From the NCBI GenBank assembly GCA_917880885.1, contig OU862906.1, positions 58,322,665 to 58,386,664 on the forward strand: a DNA stretch of 64,000 bases, in the 5' to 3' direction. Source of the stretch: Limnephilus marmoratus. Taxonomy: Eukaryota > Arthropoda > Insecta > Trichoptera > Limnephilidae. Positions 9,966-20,949 of this stretch are shown here, piece by piece (position 1 is the stretch's first letter; the number at the start of each line of letters is the position of its first letter). Below the pieces are notes generated by a model. The model was given only the letters and a program-made list of their open reading frames with translations, was not told the DNA's origin and searched no databases. Made by a program: the position numbers and the translations under genes.

Positions 9966-12265
9966 GTTATTTATACACTTATTCAAGAAAAAATCGGTAT
10001 ACCTACTTTTTTATTTAAAAAAAACTGAACCACGTTACGTACAACTCAACGTCACCATTATAACTGTGTAAACTGTTTAGATAATGTATTATTATACAAA
10101 ACAGGATATAGTTTTTCTTGCTTCTTCTTATTGAAAGGTTTGATGAAATTTGCAAAATGGGTAGGTACTGTATATTACTTCGCTTCCGTACGGGACGGGA
10201 TGAAAGTGGAAAAACCCTTGTTTTTCTTCATCACCCCATTGGATGTTTATTTTCTCCCGGTTGGCCCGAGGTGTAATATCACTTGTGGATAAAATTGTTC
10301 GTTCGAATGAGATTCTATGACTTCAAATGAGGGATGTGCGGTTTATAAAACGAGTCATTCAAATAAAATAAAATTGTTCTAACAACACTCTGTCAGTAAA
10401 CGAAGCATACTTACTCATTTATAACACATCGATAGCGTAAATCTGTAATGCTGTAAAGGAAAACATAATTCTAAATTTTGAAATAACAAAATAAAAAAAT
10501 AAGTTAAACGTGTCACTTTTCTCAGTTTTTTCCTCTTTCCATCTGCGTCGTTGAAATATTTATAGGAAAATAAGTGCGTATTTTACGACGTGCATTTTAA
10601 AAAGATTTTTTCTGAAGAACTAAAAATGATTTAGTTCTTCAAAGTTCTTCTTTGCAAATAGACTTTGTGCCGTCATTTTTAATGAAACGAAAATAAACAA
10701 CTTTGTTAAAACACCTCCATATAGCGGCATGAACAAAGTTATTTGTTTTCATTTATTTAAAAATAAATTAATTACTTACTCTTATTACAGAAATTTATAA
10801 TATGTTAGTTTTCTGAAAGATCTATTCAACGGTATTTTATAATAAAAATTCCCAAACATAATTCCACAAAAATAAGAGACTCAATTTTTTTAATAAATAA
10901 AAATCTTTCCTTTCGATCTCCTGGACAATTAACATTTTGTCCTTTACAGCAATTCAAATTTCATAATCGAATTTAAAAGACCTAATTTAAAATTCCATAA
11001 TCAATATAGGTACATGTAATCATAATTTGTGAAAAAGCATACTGTAATTAAACCGTTGGCGGCGAATTGTGAAGTATTTGTATTTATTTTGCCCTGCTAA
11101 ATGTTAATGTGATTTTTCAACATTGATATGATATTTTATTATCCTACCGCGAATAAATATAGATAAACTTTAAGTGAGTGTTGACCCGTCATTTTCTGAT
11201 TGGTGGATTCCACCTAAGCATAATTTTGCACAAGTTCCTGCCAGATGTTTAATGTTTATGTAGAAATAGATTGAATTAACTTTGTTATTAATAAACTGAT
11301 GTTGTTTGGTTTGCATATTTTCGTTGGTTCCAATTTCATTGAATCAGTAGCGTGATGTGACATATTTGACGGTGAACGGTAGATCAATTGATAAAAGAGT
11401 CGTATTTTTAAACGAAAAATGGATATCGGAATGCAGATGGGTATTTTTCGATTTAAGAAAAATCATAAATTATAATTTGTTTATTTATTTAACGCCCGGG
11501 GGCTTTTACGTAATACAGTATCTACATCATACTGTTAAACAGTTAAATAACTTACGCGATATATTTATAAATATCCGCAGGATATCAGAATAACATTAAA
11601 ATCTCAAAGTTGGAGACTTTGCATGTTCAAAATACCTACTAGGAATAATTTACTTTAAGGCGCCGCAACCGGGCTCATAAAGAAGAAGGTGGAGAGATAT
11701 GAAATTACGAATGTTAGAGGAGCGCGCTAGTATTTAAAGCGACAAAATAGATGCAAAAATTGTGGAAATGTTTAATAAAACACGACTCGTTTAAAATAGA
11801 GCAAAAATCTTGCGGGGGTTGTCTTAAACAGCATTTAAAGAAACACTGTGATTTTTTTCATACATATATAACTTGTAAAATAACTGAAACAAACGTGTTT
11901 ATAATAATTTTTGGAGCATACTTTGCTATTTTGTTTGTTACTTTGGATTTTGTTAAGACCTTTAAAATTAACGTGTTAGGGAGATATGTTAGAAATCGGT
12001 AGAAATTCGGGTAGCGGCGGCTTAATAACATTCCTCTAAATTAGCACAACGAGTCACAAGTCTTGCGAATATCTTCATGTCCAAGTTTCTTGGTGGTTTT
12101 TAAAGTTACGTTGTGCCAGGTATATTCATAAATACGTGTAATAGCTGTTCTCCTTCCTGAACCTTGGCAGGCTGCCATTGAAAAATATGTTATACCTACC
12201 AAATAACAATTATAATAATAACAATTGGATAATTTGTTGAGCGCCATTTTTTTGAAAAATCAGAC
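9966..12265. other. No gene seen
   Basis: Long AT-rich stretch. Short frames at 11357-11593 and 11751-12002 show no recognisable domain. A 12-bp stem with a 5-base loop lies at 10613-10641 (TGAAGAACTAAA/TTTAGTTCTTCA). TTTATTTAACGCCCGGGGGC at about 11480 resembles a LINE 3' UTR, but this was not confirmed. Confidence 0.35.
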
Positions 12266-12269
12266 TATT

Positions 12270-13115
12270 TTCTGCCGAGTGCATTGCAATAATTGAATCT
12301 CTCAAATATATAATAAAAAATCATTTTGAACATTCTCTTATTCTCTCTGACTCTCTCAGTTCCCTCCAACAACTTAAATCCAGTCCTCTCCTTCATCCTG
12401 ATGATCACTTTTTTTGTCTTATTCGAGTACTGATAACCTCCATTCAAAGCTCTGGAAAAACTGTCACTATGATTTGGATTCCTGGACATGTTGGCATAGT
12501 GGGTAACGATATTGCTGATTCCTTGGTAAAACAAGGAGCGTCTAACCCACCGTTACCCTCGTAAACCATATTCCTCTATCTGATATTTTTTCCATCATCA
12601 AAGATAGATCCCGCAATGTTTGGACAGAGTATTGGAACATTGGTAGTCAATCCAAGGGTGCCCGCTACGCCTCAATACAAAGGACTATCCCATCAAAACC
12701 GTGGTTTCAAAAATTCCCCCATTTTTCCAAAAAAAGAAATTTCCTTACTTATTCGAATGAGAATCGGACATTGTTCCGTTCCTTCTCACCTTTTTAAAAT
12801 TCATGTGCTTGACTACCCAGATTGTACGTTCTGTGGTCTAGATGTGGGAACTTTAGATCACATATTTTTTGATTGTCCCTCTCTAAATAAATATCCTCTC
12901 TTCTATCTGCGTTATCAAAAATTGCCTCTCCTCCATTCAACATCTCATCTCTTCTAAGTCTGAACTCTACTCCAATCTTCCATAAAATTCTGAAATTTGC
13001 ACATTTAAATAAAATTAATATATAAATTCACCTTTCCTTTCTCTGTAATTATAAATGATAGCCTAGAACACCCTTGAAGGGTGAAAGCCAGAAATAATTG
13101 AAAAAAAAAAGCTGA
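12270..13115 (+). pseudogene. I-clade LINE C-terminus with RNase H, 3' UTR
   Basis: An RNase H end is visible: VTMIWIPGHVGIVGNDIADS (about 12450-12515), the C-terminal RNase H motif of I-clade non-LTR ORF2. After a stop and frameshift, 12616-12957 encodes the cysteine-rich tail, with RMRIGHCSVPSHLFKIHVL then CTFCG...HIFFDCPSL. The element ends in ACCCTTGAAGGGTGAAAGCC and poly-A (13067-13110). The palindromic ACCCTTGAAGGGT tail recurs at 31436-31465 and 31597-31620. The reverse transcriptase and endonuclease are missing. Confidence 0.85.
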
Positions 13116-13161
13116 AGAGTCTAATTTATATAAGTTCCACACACACTTTTAAATAAAAATA

Positions 13162-13655
13162 TTAGCTGGCTCGGACACGCGTTGCTCTGGCTAACGAAAC
13201 ACAACGCCATCTACTGGATGGTTACCCAGCTTTTATAATCACCGCCATCTGTTCAAATCCACAAAGCCTGCTTGCCAGCCCGCTCGTTCAGCACATACAG
13301 ACACATTTTCCCGCGGCTTCGCTTGCATGGTATTAGGGGGGTTCCCACTCCATCTTCTCTGACCTTAATTCCCCCCCTCCCAATCCCCTTCCCCCCTAGA
13401 GATAGATATTAACTACGACGTCAACATCGTTTCCACGGCAACCGTTTGTTTTGCTTTTCTTCTGACGTTTGCAATAACTCGATTTTGTTAGGAACAGAAA
13501 ACGTATGATAAATAATTTCATAACGCCAGAACTTACCAATATATCTAACCTTTATTACTCGCAAATAATGTAGCTTCCCATTAGCGAAAAAATTTTTAAA
13601 GTCCATTCAATAGTTTTCCGTGAAAAAGTAACAAACATCCGTACAAATTATATAC
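13162..13655 (-). mobile_element. Helitron-like 3' end (non-autonomous)
   Basis: Read on minus, this ends in CGTTAGCCAGAGCAACGCGT, CCGAGCCAG, then CTAA next to T, matching the CTRR/T rule for Helitron 3' ends. The block GGCGTTGTGTTTCGTTAGCC is shared with the better copy at 23160-23245. Farther in, TTTGTTACTTTTTCACGGAA near 13640 resembles sequence common in insect Helitrons. The terminal hairpin is degenerate here and the other end is unclear, so the left limit is approximate. Confidence 0.55.
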
Positions 13656-14816
13656 CTAAACCTTCCTCACGAATCACTCTGATGATTGATCAGTTTTTTT
13701 CAGTTCACTATTGATTGATTGTGCCACAATTGTATTCAGGTTTTGCATTTATTAGTAATTGATTATTACAAAAAATGACCTATTCAATCCACTTATCATG
13801 TTTTTTTAGTGATTCTTTCAACACTTTTGAAAATACTAACAGAATAACTAATTATTCACTAATTCACGTAAATCAAAACGTAACAATTAACTACACGAGT
13901 CGTGTTAATCACAATGTATGAAAGAAATGAGAATGATATAGGTAACAAGCAAGGTATATAATAATTCCCAATTGAGCTAAAGTTAGAGCTACGAAAATAT
14001 AAATAACAGTCAGTGTAAATTGAGTATAAAATATTTTTGTGGCAATATTCTACATTCCTAAGTTTTTTTCATTGTCGGGTATCAACCCTCTTCGGGCGGC
14101 ACCCGGTGCAAATATTACTATATTTAAAAAAAATATGTCTTACATTGAATATTTCGTCGATGAAGCATCTTCAAGTACTGTTTGTCCGACTTGACTTGAA
14201 ATCATTCCGCGATTAAGAGTAAAAATGCAAGTCTATAATGTGGAAATACTATTCAATTCAGCACGAATTTATACACCCTCTGCTAGAGAATATATTTCAC
14301 CTTATGACGTAACACATGGCACGGTTCACAGCGAAGTACCTCTGCGACACGGAAAACAATTTCTATGGACTACTAAACATGGAGCACGGGGAGATTTTCC
14401 ATGTTTCAGCCGCTAACTTCATTTCTACCTTGTATGCCCCGACAAAATGCAAGAGAGTCAATATGAAAATTCTACAATGAAACCGCTTATTCGCTAACTT
14501 TCTGTTGTACTTGGGAAACACTTTTAGGACTGAATTTAGTCTTTGAAAGTTACGAGTTTTAATACCATGCATTATTGAATTACAAATTCTATCAACATGT
14601 TCGTAGATAGGTAACTTGTAATCTTAATATATTAAAAATAAAGTTTCCTTGTTTGTACCTTATGCGGTACCTAAACCGTTCAACATTGGGGTGTTGTTAT
14701 GCGCACACCCGCGAATGTTTCTATTTATAAAATTGATCTCTGGCGTTATGAAATTTGTATAAAAATATTGCAATAGTTGGCGCGCGAGTTGTTTGCAAAA
14801 TGGGTGTTTTTCATAT
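13656..14816. other. No gene seen
   Basis: Non-coding. A 63-residue frame at 14225-14416 and its antisense neighbour have no recognisable domain. A short GC-rich inverted sequence at about 14088-14120 (CGGGT...ACCCG) is noted only. Confidence 0.35.
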
Positions 14817-14975
14817 ATCATTGAAGAAGAAGATAACACTCATAATCTAAACGAATATATGAAAGAGAACAAGACACAGAAAAACAGAAAAATATGATGG
14901 TCGCAACTGGGATTCGAATCCAGAACCTCTCGTCTAACCGGGACGTGCGCTTTTACCAATTCAGCCATCGCCACC
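14817..14975 (-). repeat. SINE C with tRNA-like head
   Basis: On minus, 14898-14975 folds as a tRNA-like head. Acceptor GGTGGCG pairs with CGCGACC-type sequence with one mismatch; the A box is TGGCTGAATTGG; the anticodon stem is CGTC/GACG around a 7-base loop; the B box GGATTCGAATCC differs slightly from consensus. Position 33 of the loop is C, not T, and the 3' end runs into a body ending TTCTTCTTCAATGA. It is therefore a SINE head, not a working tRNA gene. An inverted partner lies at 15057-15185; degraded pieces flank PLEs at 58.4-59.6 kb. Confidence 0.7.
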
Positions 14976-15056
14976 TTCTGTCAAACCGTCATAATTGTCA
15001 ATCTCATATTTTCGAATTTTAGAATGAACTATATTATCTTCGACTAATTTTTTCCA

Positions 15057-15185
15057 TGTCATGGTTAGACGAGAGGTTCGAGAAGTTCTGGGTTCGAGTC
15101 CCAGTTGCGACCATTTGTTTTTCTGTGTCTTATTCTCTTTCATATGTTTCGTTCAGATTATTAGTGTTATATTCTTTTTCAATGA
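15057..15185 (+). repeat. SINE C, inverted partner, head truncated
   Basis: The plus copy starts inside the anticodon arm (GGTTAGACGAGAGG), keeps a canonical T arm with B box GGTTCGAGTCC (15091-15101) and acceptor TTGCGACCA, then the same body as the minus copy (TTCTGTGTCTTATTCTCTTT). With 14817-14960 it forms an inverted pair around an approximately 100-base spacer. Confidence 0.7.
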
Positions 15186-15815
15186 TATTGTTTAGAATTA
15201 AACCCAGGACGCAAACCAATTATGGAGTTGAGTTACTATCAAAGGTTGGATTGCGATCCAAGAGTTGTCTGATTTGTTTGTTAGATGTCGATAGAATCAT
15301 GTTTTATTTTTTGTCTCTCTCACACAACAAACAAGGGAAATATAGAGGTACGAAAGTCTTATAAAAAGGCTTGTATCAGTAAAATTAACTTGCTTCTTTA
15401 CGAAAACTTGCACTAAGAATTTAAAATACTACTGAACCCTTGTCCGTTGGGTGGGGAAAGTTATTGTCGTCAGTTATAAGTTTATAAATATCAAATCATA
15501 ACAATAAAAATTCAAGAACTTAAAGTTAAAACAAAAAAGTGCTTCATTTATAAAAAACCAGTCTGCCCAAAAGAAATCTCCTAAGTGAAGACCTCAATTT
15601 TTTACAGATATATTGCATTAATGGAAATAACCTTCAAAAGTTATAAAAAGAGAATTGTTCTTATAAAAAATGGAGTCTTTCATATAGTTTAGCGGGGAGG
15701 GAAGGAGGGATGGGAGAGGAAGGGGAGGCGGAAAGGGAACGGGTTGAATGGGAAAGGAGGAGCACGGAGAAATCATTTATTTGTTTATTGTGGCAAATAT
15801 ACCTAATTAATTCGC
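15186..15815. other. No gene seen
   Basis: Non-coding. A purine-rich tract (mostly G and A) lies at about 15693-15772. The short frame overlapping SINE C is not a gene. Confidence 0.35.
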
Positions 15816-15817
15816 GT

Positions 15818-16106
15818 CGCTCCGGGAACCATTATTGGATAGTCATACATCTGCAATAGGTCACCCTAAATGGTTTGCTACGTTTGGTGACTTAGCAGGG
15901 TTACGGGTTTGTGAGGTGAGGTTTATTAAAATCTTGATGGTGGATTCATCTGCCCACCAAATGCGTGGAGGGCCAGATCGGAAGAGGCCGATACCACGAG
16001 GAAGATCCTTTGTTCTCTCCATCTGGTCTCTGCAGACTAATACCTTTCGTTGTGACTCCTGGACACACTGACCCTTAATATCTTTTCATCTTCCCAGAAT
16101 TTACTC
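15818..16106 (+). repeat. SINE-like family B copy, 3' end lost
   Basis: Family B shares AACCATTATTGGATA, GGTCACCC...TGGTT.GCTACGTTTGG and GGACACACTGACCC-like segments with copies at 43313-44165, 47161-47440 and 47722-48345. No clear tRNA-like head is visible, so SINE-like is used with caution; it could be a shortened LINE derivative. The J1-type tail is absent because a minus-strand SINE A abuts here. Confidence 0.65.
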
Positions 16107-16499
16107 TTTTTTTATATGAATACCGCACAAGAGTCCCAACTGCTCCCGTCTGAAGCCAGAGAGACTATGGCATCCCCAATTGGGATATTTTGTGAGGCTG
16201 AAGGTATGGGGAGGGGAAAAAGATAGGGAAGAGGAAGGTGGGGAAGTACCTGGCTATTCAGATCTGGTCACCAAACACGGCAAATGCCATTTCAAGCAAC
16301 GTTTCAATTCTGAATGGTGGTCTTACACTAGGGCGATACTGAGAATATCTTCCACTCTGGAACGTGCCGCAAATATACTATATATTATTTTAAATGAATA
16401 ATTTATTAATCAAATAAAATTTATTTTCCACGCCAGGATTCGATCCCGCGACCTTCGGAATGCGAGTCAAGCGCCTTACCACTGCACTACGCCGGCCGT
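16107..16499 (-). repeat. SINE A, full length
   Basis: Minus-strand copy. Poly-T at 16107, then the tail (CCGCACAAGAGTCCCAACTG), body (TTGGGATATTTTGTGAGGCT) and the tRNA-like head at 16425-16499, with B box GGATCGAATCC and head start GACGGCCGGCG on minus. About 393 bases. It lies end to end with the family B copy on its left. Confidence 0.85.
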
Positions 16500-17120
16500 C
16501 ATGTATAACAGTGTACATAATAATAATAATTTCGTGTAATGTAATAAATAAAATGTACAACCGTAATAAAGCTAGCTAGGCCTGTGTATATGGGGGAAGT
16601 GTTATTATTTTATCGTTATTTCTTTATTGTTCTTATTTATGTCAGAATATGCCGTTTAATTAATCAATTAAATGGACCATTGTTTTTTGACATTTTGGAG
16701 TTGGGAGAATTGGTGTTTGACTGAGATTTCTATTATTTTTGAATGGTTCTGTTTTATTTAGATTTTTTTTGTGAATTTGTAATGTTGGGTGGTGTATAAT
16801 GCATTTTGTTTTCTGACTTTAATTTCTGACAGAAGAACCTGCTGAAAATGGATAAGTTTATTGATGTCTTAAGTTTTTAAGATATATACGAAATAGTAAC
16901 ACAAATTAGCAATTAAATTTTGGTAGGAAATTTATAAAGTTAAGAAAAACAACTATTGAATATCCAACCATTTCAGCTTTATTATTGCTCTTATCTAGAT
17001 CTAGATATGTCTCTGTGTAACCAGTTCAATGAACTATAGAACCTTAGCTTTGAATTGTGTCATCGTTTTAAAAATTGGAGGTGTTTAATTGGAGAATTCA
17101 GAAAAGCGATAAAGTACCTA
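16500..17120. other. No gene seen
   Basis: AT-rich, non-coding, with nothing recognisable. Confidence 0.4.
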
Positions 17121-17121
17121 C

Positions 17122-17745
17122 TTTTTTACATTAACTCCACACAGGTGGCCCTGATGTCATCTGCAATGCTGTGTGGAGGGTCTTTTTGTGGAGAGGAAAG
17201 AGTGAACATTGGTCTTGAAGAGATCCATGTTGTAGGAAGGAGAAACACAAAGGCCGGCAAATCGTTCCACAGCTGAGCTGTTGAACACAAGAACGAGTCG
17301 AAGAAGCGACCCGTTCTCATGTGACAAATGTCAACCGTGTACATATGTTGGGCACGCGTTTGATGTGTTTCCCAACTATGCACCGGTGCCGAAGGTATCA
17401 ATGACGCTAGTTCCTCGGAGCATCTTCCATTGAAATACCGGTAGAATAAGGATAGCATTCCCACCCGACGCTTGTGCTCTAAAGATTGCAATCCGTTTGT
17501 TAAACTAGGAGAATCAGACGGACCGCCCGTTTCTGCACAGAGTCGAGGGTTTTTTCAGGTATTTTGGGGCTCCAGACCAGAGGTGGCTGCCAAATTCAAC
17601 TGTGGGGGGGTACTTGTGATTTGTACAGGGTTAGCAGTTGTGAACTATTAAAGAATCTGCGGGCCCTGTACAGTACGCCCAGTTTTTGAGAGGCTAACTT
17701 AACTCTGGATTCGATGGAGCCCACATATCCCCGATTATGTATCTA
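17122..17745 (-). pseudogene. J1 LINE fragment, 3' end
   Basis: 5'-truncated minus copy of J1, closely matching 3653-4290. It encodes the C-terminal part (MQSLEHKRRVGMLSLFYRYF at 17126-17491) with frameshifts. About 25 bases of the 3' hairpin region are deleted: GGTGGCCCTGATGTCATC replaces the full GGCCCTGAGG...CCTCAGGGCC. The tail is only 6-7 A. The 5' end abuts unrelated sequence at about 17746. Confidence 0.85.
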
Positions 17746-18139
17746 CTATCTAATATATTATTTTTGTGACGGAAAATTATTTTGATTGGAATTTTTTAAC
17801 AGATTTCTAGAGAGTGAGATCGTCTCCTACAACGAAATTTCATATTTTTTGCAAAATGTACCTACTCATATCATATTAAAAAATTGGAACATGCTGACCG
17901 TTTCTGCAGCCGTACCATTTGAAATATGAAGTTAAGTTTTACTTATTTTTTATTTATAGAATTGTTCTTAACACGTTGGTCTCCATTGAACTTTTTGGTC
18001 CTTAGGTTGATTGACGTCTATGTGCCAAGTAGAATGGTTCAAGCGAAAGTATCTTACCATTGCAACAATACAGGGACAAACGCAGAATTAATTGCGTCAT
18101 GAATCGTCAACTACAGGGAATAAGATCTGTATTTAGTAC
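17746..18139. other. No gene seen
   Basis: Non-coding sequence between the J1 fragment and the solo LTR. The last four bases, GTAC (18136-18139), are the left target duplication of the LTR. Confidence 0.4.
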
Positions 18140-19019
18140 TGTGGCGGCCACGTCTGCCGAATGCATTGGGCCGCCACTGGACTCCGACCGAACGCGCTAG
18201 AAGCACACTACGAAATATCTACAGCGTAAGGTACCGCGCGCCCGCTGGTACATGCCTACCTACAGCGGAATAATAATTCCGCCACTTACGCGAAATGCCT
18301 AGAACGTGTGGCTGTACCATACAATTGCCCGCAGACGGTTCAGTACCTTTCCATCCATCGGTCAAGCAACACAGTAGCCGCAACTAAGTACGTGCCTGCG
18401 CCGGGCACCGGCCCCGCGCAGTCAACAGTGAACAACATTTGTCCAGTGTGACACCAGGAACGTTTCCAGCACCTTCGAGGAACTTCACCAACCACCAACC
18501 GGCAACGAACCAGCAACCAGCAACCGGCAACGAGCCAGCAACCACCAACCGGCAACGAGCCAGCAACCACCAATCGGCAACGAGCCAGCTACCAACAACC
18601 GGCAACGAGCCAGCAACCAGCAACCGGCAACGAACCAGCAACCAGCAAACGGCAACGAGCCAGCAACTAACAACTCTCAAGGTTCCTTCCTGCGTCACGT
18701 GTGTGTGTCGACTCAAAGGCCACACAGCCGCCATACCTCGTCAACACGACGACGGTCGACCGCCTGGACCACGGTCACTTCTACACCGCCATGGTGTAGA
18801 GCAACACGCCGGCTCCCTGAAGACCAGTGATCTTCACAGCCGTAGTCTCCTGACCTTCTTCACACTTTATCAGGCAGCAGCAACACTCACGGCACCATTG
18901 TCACTCCACTCCGCTCCGCTTTGACCTCCGCTACGTAGCCACAATAAAGACTGACTCACTACACCGACTGACGCCTTTTATTTCACGCCCCGTCTCTGCC
19001 GATACGGCCCGCTCCCTCA
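18140..19019 (+). mobile_element. Solo LTR, 880 bp, 4-bp target duplication
   Basis: The segment starts TGTGGCGGCC, ends CCGCTCCCTCA (TG...CA), and is flanked by GTAC on both sides (18136-18139 and 19020-19023). It is GC-rich against AT-rich surroundings. AATAAA occurs at about 18942, with a downstream stretch that would be the R/U5 region. No internal domains are attached, so this is a solo LTR left by recombination between two LTRs. A 4-bp duplication fits the Ty3/gypsy or Bel/Pao groups. The long open frames inside come from the 25-bp repeat and are not genes. Orientation is inferred from the AATAAA. Confidence 0.75.
18489..18663 (+). repeat. 25-bp minisatellite, 7 units, inside LTR
   Basis: Seven head-to-tail 25-base units of the form CAACCACCAACCGGCAACGA+GCCAG, with few differences between units. 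The period is not a multiple of three, so all frames stay open and give spurious proline/asparagine/glutamine-rich frames. It may affect LTR length or promoter function; that is inference. Confidence 0.9.
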
Positions 19020-19254
19020 GTACCATAATTATAAGTACCTACAACACACCTCAGATTTTAAAATACTATTGACTTAATAAAAAATGGTTACATATTTAAA
19101 TTTGATGGTCCTTAATATTTTGTTATATTACTTCGTATTTATCTTATTTCTTTATTACTTTTAAGTGAATTTTATGCATAAAAATACTTGTGTGCCAAAA
19201 CAAAGGACAAATTAGCAAATGCCTAAAAATACCTAACACGAGGAAATAAATAAC

Positions 19255-19615
19255 ACCCATAAACAAGACCATCTCTACCCAACTATTAACCCCTCTCACG
19301 ACACCCGACACTCTCGGAGAAATTCAATTGCACCACTCACAACCAAAACATCTCTCGCCCAAAGATACTTCACATTCTTGGGTCCAAAACTATGCAACTT
19401 CATGCCTGATGCTTGGAAAAGAAAAGCACAAGTGTTATTCGTAAATTGACCACCACTTGGTTTCATCAGTTAGGGAGAAAAGAAAGTGAACTTTTACTAC
19501 AAAAAATGAAATCAAACACAAACCAAAAACGACAACAAAGATTCCTACAAAAATTCCAACAGAAATTTCAGCAAAAACCAGACTATGTAAAACATACCTT
19601 TATGTTGTAATCTAA
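19255..19615 (+). pseudogene. Jockey-type LINE C-terminus remnant
   Basis: Frame pieces read KTSLAQRYFTFLGPKLCNFM then, after a shift, TTTWFHQLGRKESELLLQKM. This matches the C-terminal pattern of many jockey-type RTs (a TS.A.R.. box, a GPKLYN.LP-like box, then a helical tail). The mariner at 19618 inserted directly downstream. Weak but consistent. Confidence 0.45.
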
Positions 19616-19805
19616 TATTAGGTCCTTACATATGAAATTGGCGTTTTGCCGTACTGGCAACTTTGATCTCAAATATCTTCTCCTTGGTTAGGAATTCCAA
19701 ATTCAAATTTATACAGCTATTTACTCATGTATTTGTGTTTCGAAAATTAAAATTCATTTGTTTTTTCCTTAATTGTTTTTTTTCTTTGCGCCACTTAGTT
19801 TACAA

Positions 19806-20128
19806 AATGGATAACTTGAAATAACGCGTTATTTACGAGTACGAGTTCCACCGTGGTACGAGTTCCAGTGCTGCAGAAACGGCTCGAAGAATTAATGATG
19901 TGTATGGCGACGGCGCCGCAAAAGAAAACACAGCGCGTTTTTGGTTCCAACGTTTTCGTTCTGGAAATTTCGACCTGCAGAACAAGCCTCGTGGACGGCC
20001 GGAGACCAAAGTTGATAATAAAGAATTGAAGGCTATTGTGGAAGCGGATCCATCGCAAACCACGTCCGAGTTAACTGCAGGCTGCGGTGTTAGTGATAAA
20101 ACTGTTTTAAGCATTTTAACCTGCAGAC
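19806..20128 (+). pseudogene. mariner transposase N-terminal half
   Basis: Begins MDNLK then a stop, then continues as the mariner HTH DNA-binding region: RGTSSSAAETARRINDVYG, TARFWFQRFRSGNFDL and NKPRGRPETKVDN. The second helix-turn-helix follows (TTSELTAGCGVSDKTVLSIL). This region binds the terminal repeats. It is interrupted at about 20128 by the fold-back insertion. Confidence 0.88.
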
Positions 20129-20409
20129 AAGCAGCCATGTCGTCGCCTTAGTTCTTAATTGTCCAAACGACCATTTGAAAATTTGACAGGAGGTGAAGGT
20201 TTTCTTTCATTATTTCAATAAAACATTATGATAGGTGTTTAAGATAAAGCTATTTCCGTGAAGGCAAAGGTCTGATTAGTTTAAATAATTCTTAATTAAG
20301 TGATTAACCATCCTTTTTTACACTTATTTTTAGTTTTAAAGTGGAGATTGAACAAAAACTAAAATGGTCGTTTGGACAATTAAGAACTGAGGCGACGATG
20401 TGGCAGCTT
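20129..20409. repeat. 281-bp fold-back inside mariner
   Basis: Arms 20129-20176 and 20362-20409 are inverted copies of 48 bases with four mismatches (core TTCTTAATTGTCCAAACGAC), around a 185-base AT-rich loop. It splits the transposase reading frame. No obvious target duplication is visible. It is either a nested MITE or an inverted duplication formed in place. Confidence 0.75.
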
Positions 20410-20484
20410 CGCGGGACTACCGATAAATTGTTTAAATTATATATTTATGTATACTATGTTTTTGATGGAATAAAAAAAAAAAAT

Positions 20485-20825
20485 CCACAAAAACCTCACG
20501 AATTGAGTGAAGCAAATCAACAAACGCGCGTTAGAACGCTAGACCACACACTGCACAACAGACGACTACCAAATTAGAGGAGCTTCAATTGGAATGTCTA
20601 AGACATCCACTGTACTCTCCGGACCTTGCCCCAACAGATTACCATTTTTTTCGAAATTTGGATAACTTCTTGCAAGGGAAAAAATTCAACTCCGATGGGG
20701 CAGTCCAAACCGCCTTCAAAGATTTTATTGATTCCCGTCCGAATGGTTTTTTTAGTAAAGGGATCGATGAACTACCTATGAGATGGCAAAAGCGCATAGA
20801 TAGCAATGGTACATACTTTGATTAA
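20485..20825 (+). pseudogene. mariner transposase C-terminal part
   Basis: Coding resumes with PQKPHELSEANQQTRV, then jumps directly to HTAQQTTTKLEELQLE. The residues between, which carry the first two catalytic Asp in intact relatives, are deleted. The third catalytic block is present as HPLYSPDLAPTDYHFFRNL, then GFFSKGIDELPMRWQKRIDS and a stop at 20825. A frameshift lies at the deletion junction. Confidence 0.88.
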
Positions 20826-20949
20826 ATAAATATATTATATTATAAAAAATCGACTTTATGTTCCTCCCATACAAAACGCCAATTTCATATGTAAGGACCT
20901 AATATTATTATTAAGTGTATGTATGCACCTACCTATTTCTTTTAAATTA

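Larger units (their letters stand above)
19618..20902 (+). mobile_element. mariner transposon, ends complete, interior disrupted
   Basis: Terminal inverted repeats of about 30 bp (TTAGGTCCTTACATATGAAA then TTGGCGTTTT) at 19618-19648 and 20872-20902, flanked by TA on both sides, the mariner target duplication. Total 1285 bp, the usual size. The transposase has an early stop, a 281-bp fold-back insertion (20129-20409) and a deletion that removes the first two catalytic regions. It could only move with outside transposase. Confidence 0.93.

Noticed and set aside
12265..12534. 89-residue minus frame
   Set aside because: Antisense to the I-clade RNase H region, which carries a recognisable motif.
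14898..14975. tRNA gene on minus
   Set aside because: Position 33 is C, the acceptor has a mismatch, and repeated SINE body sequence follows; it is a SINE head.
18439..18924. 161-residue open frame rich in Asn, Gln, Thr and Pro
   Set aside because: It lies inside the solo LTR and is open only because of the 25-bp minisatellite; the opposite strand is open too.
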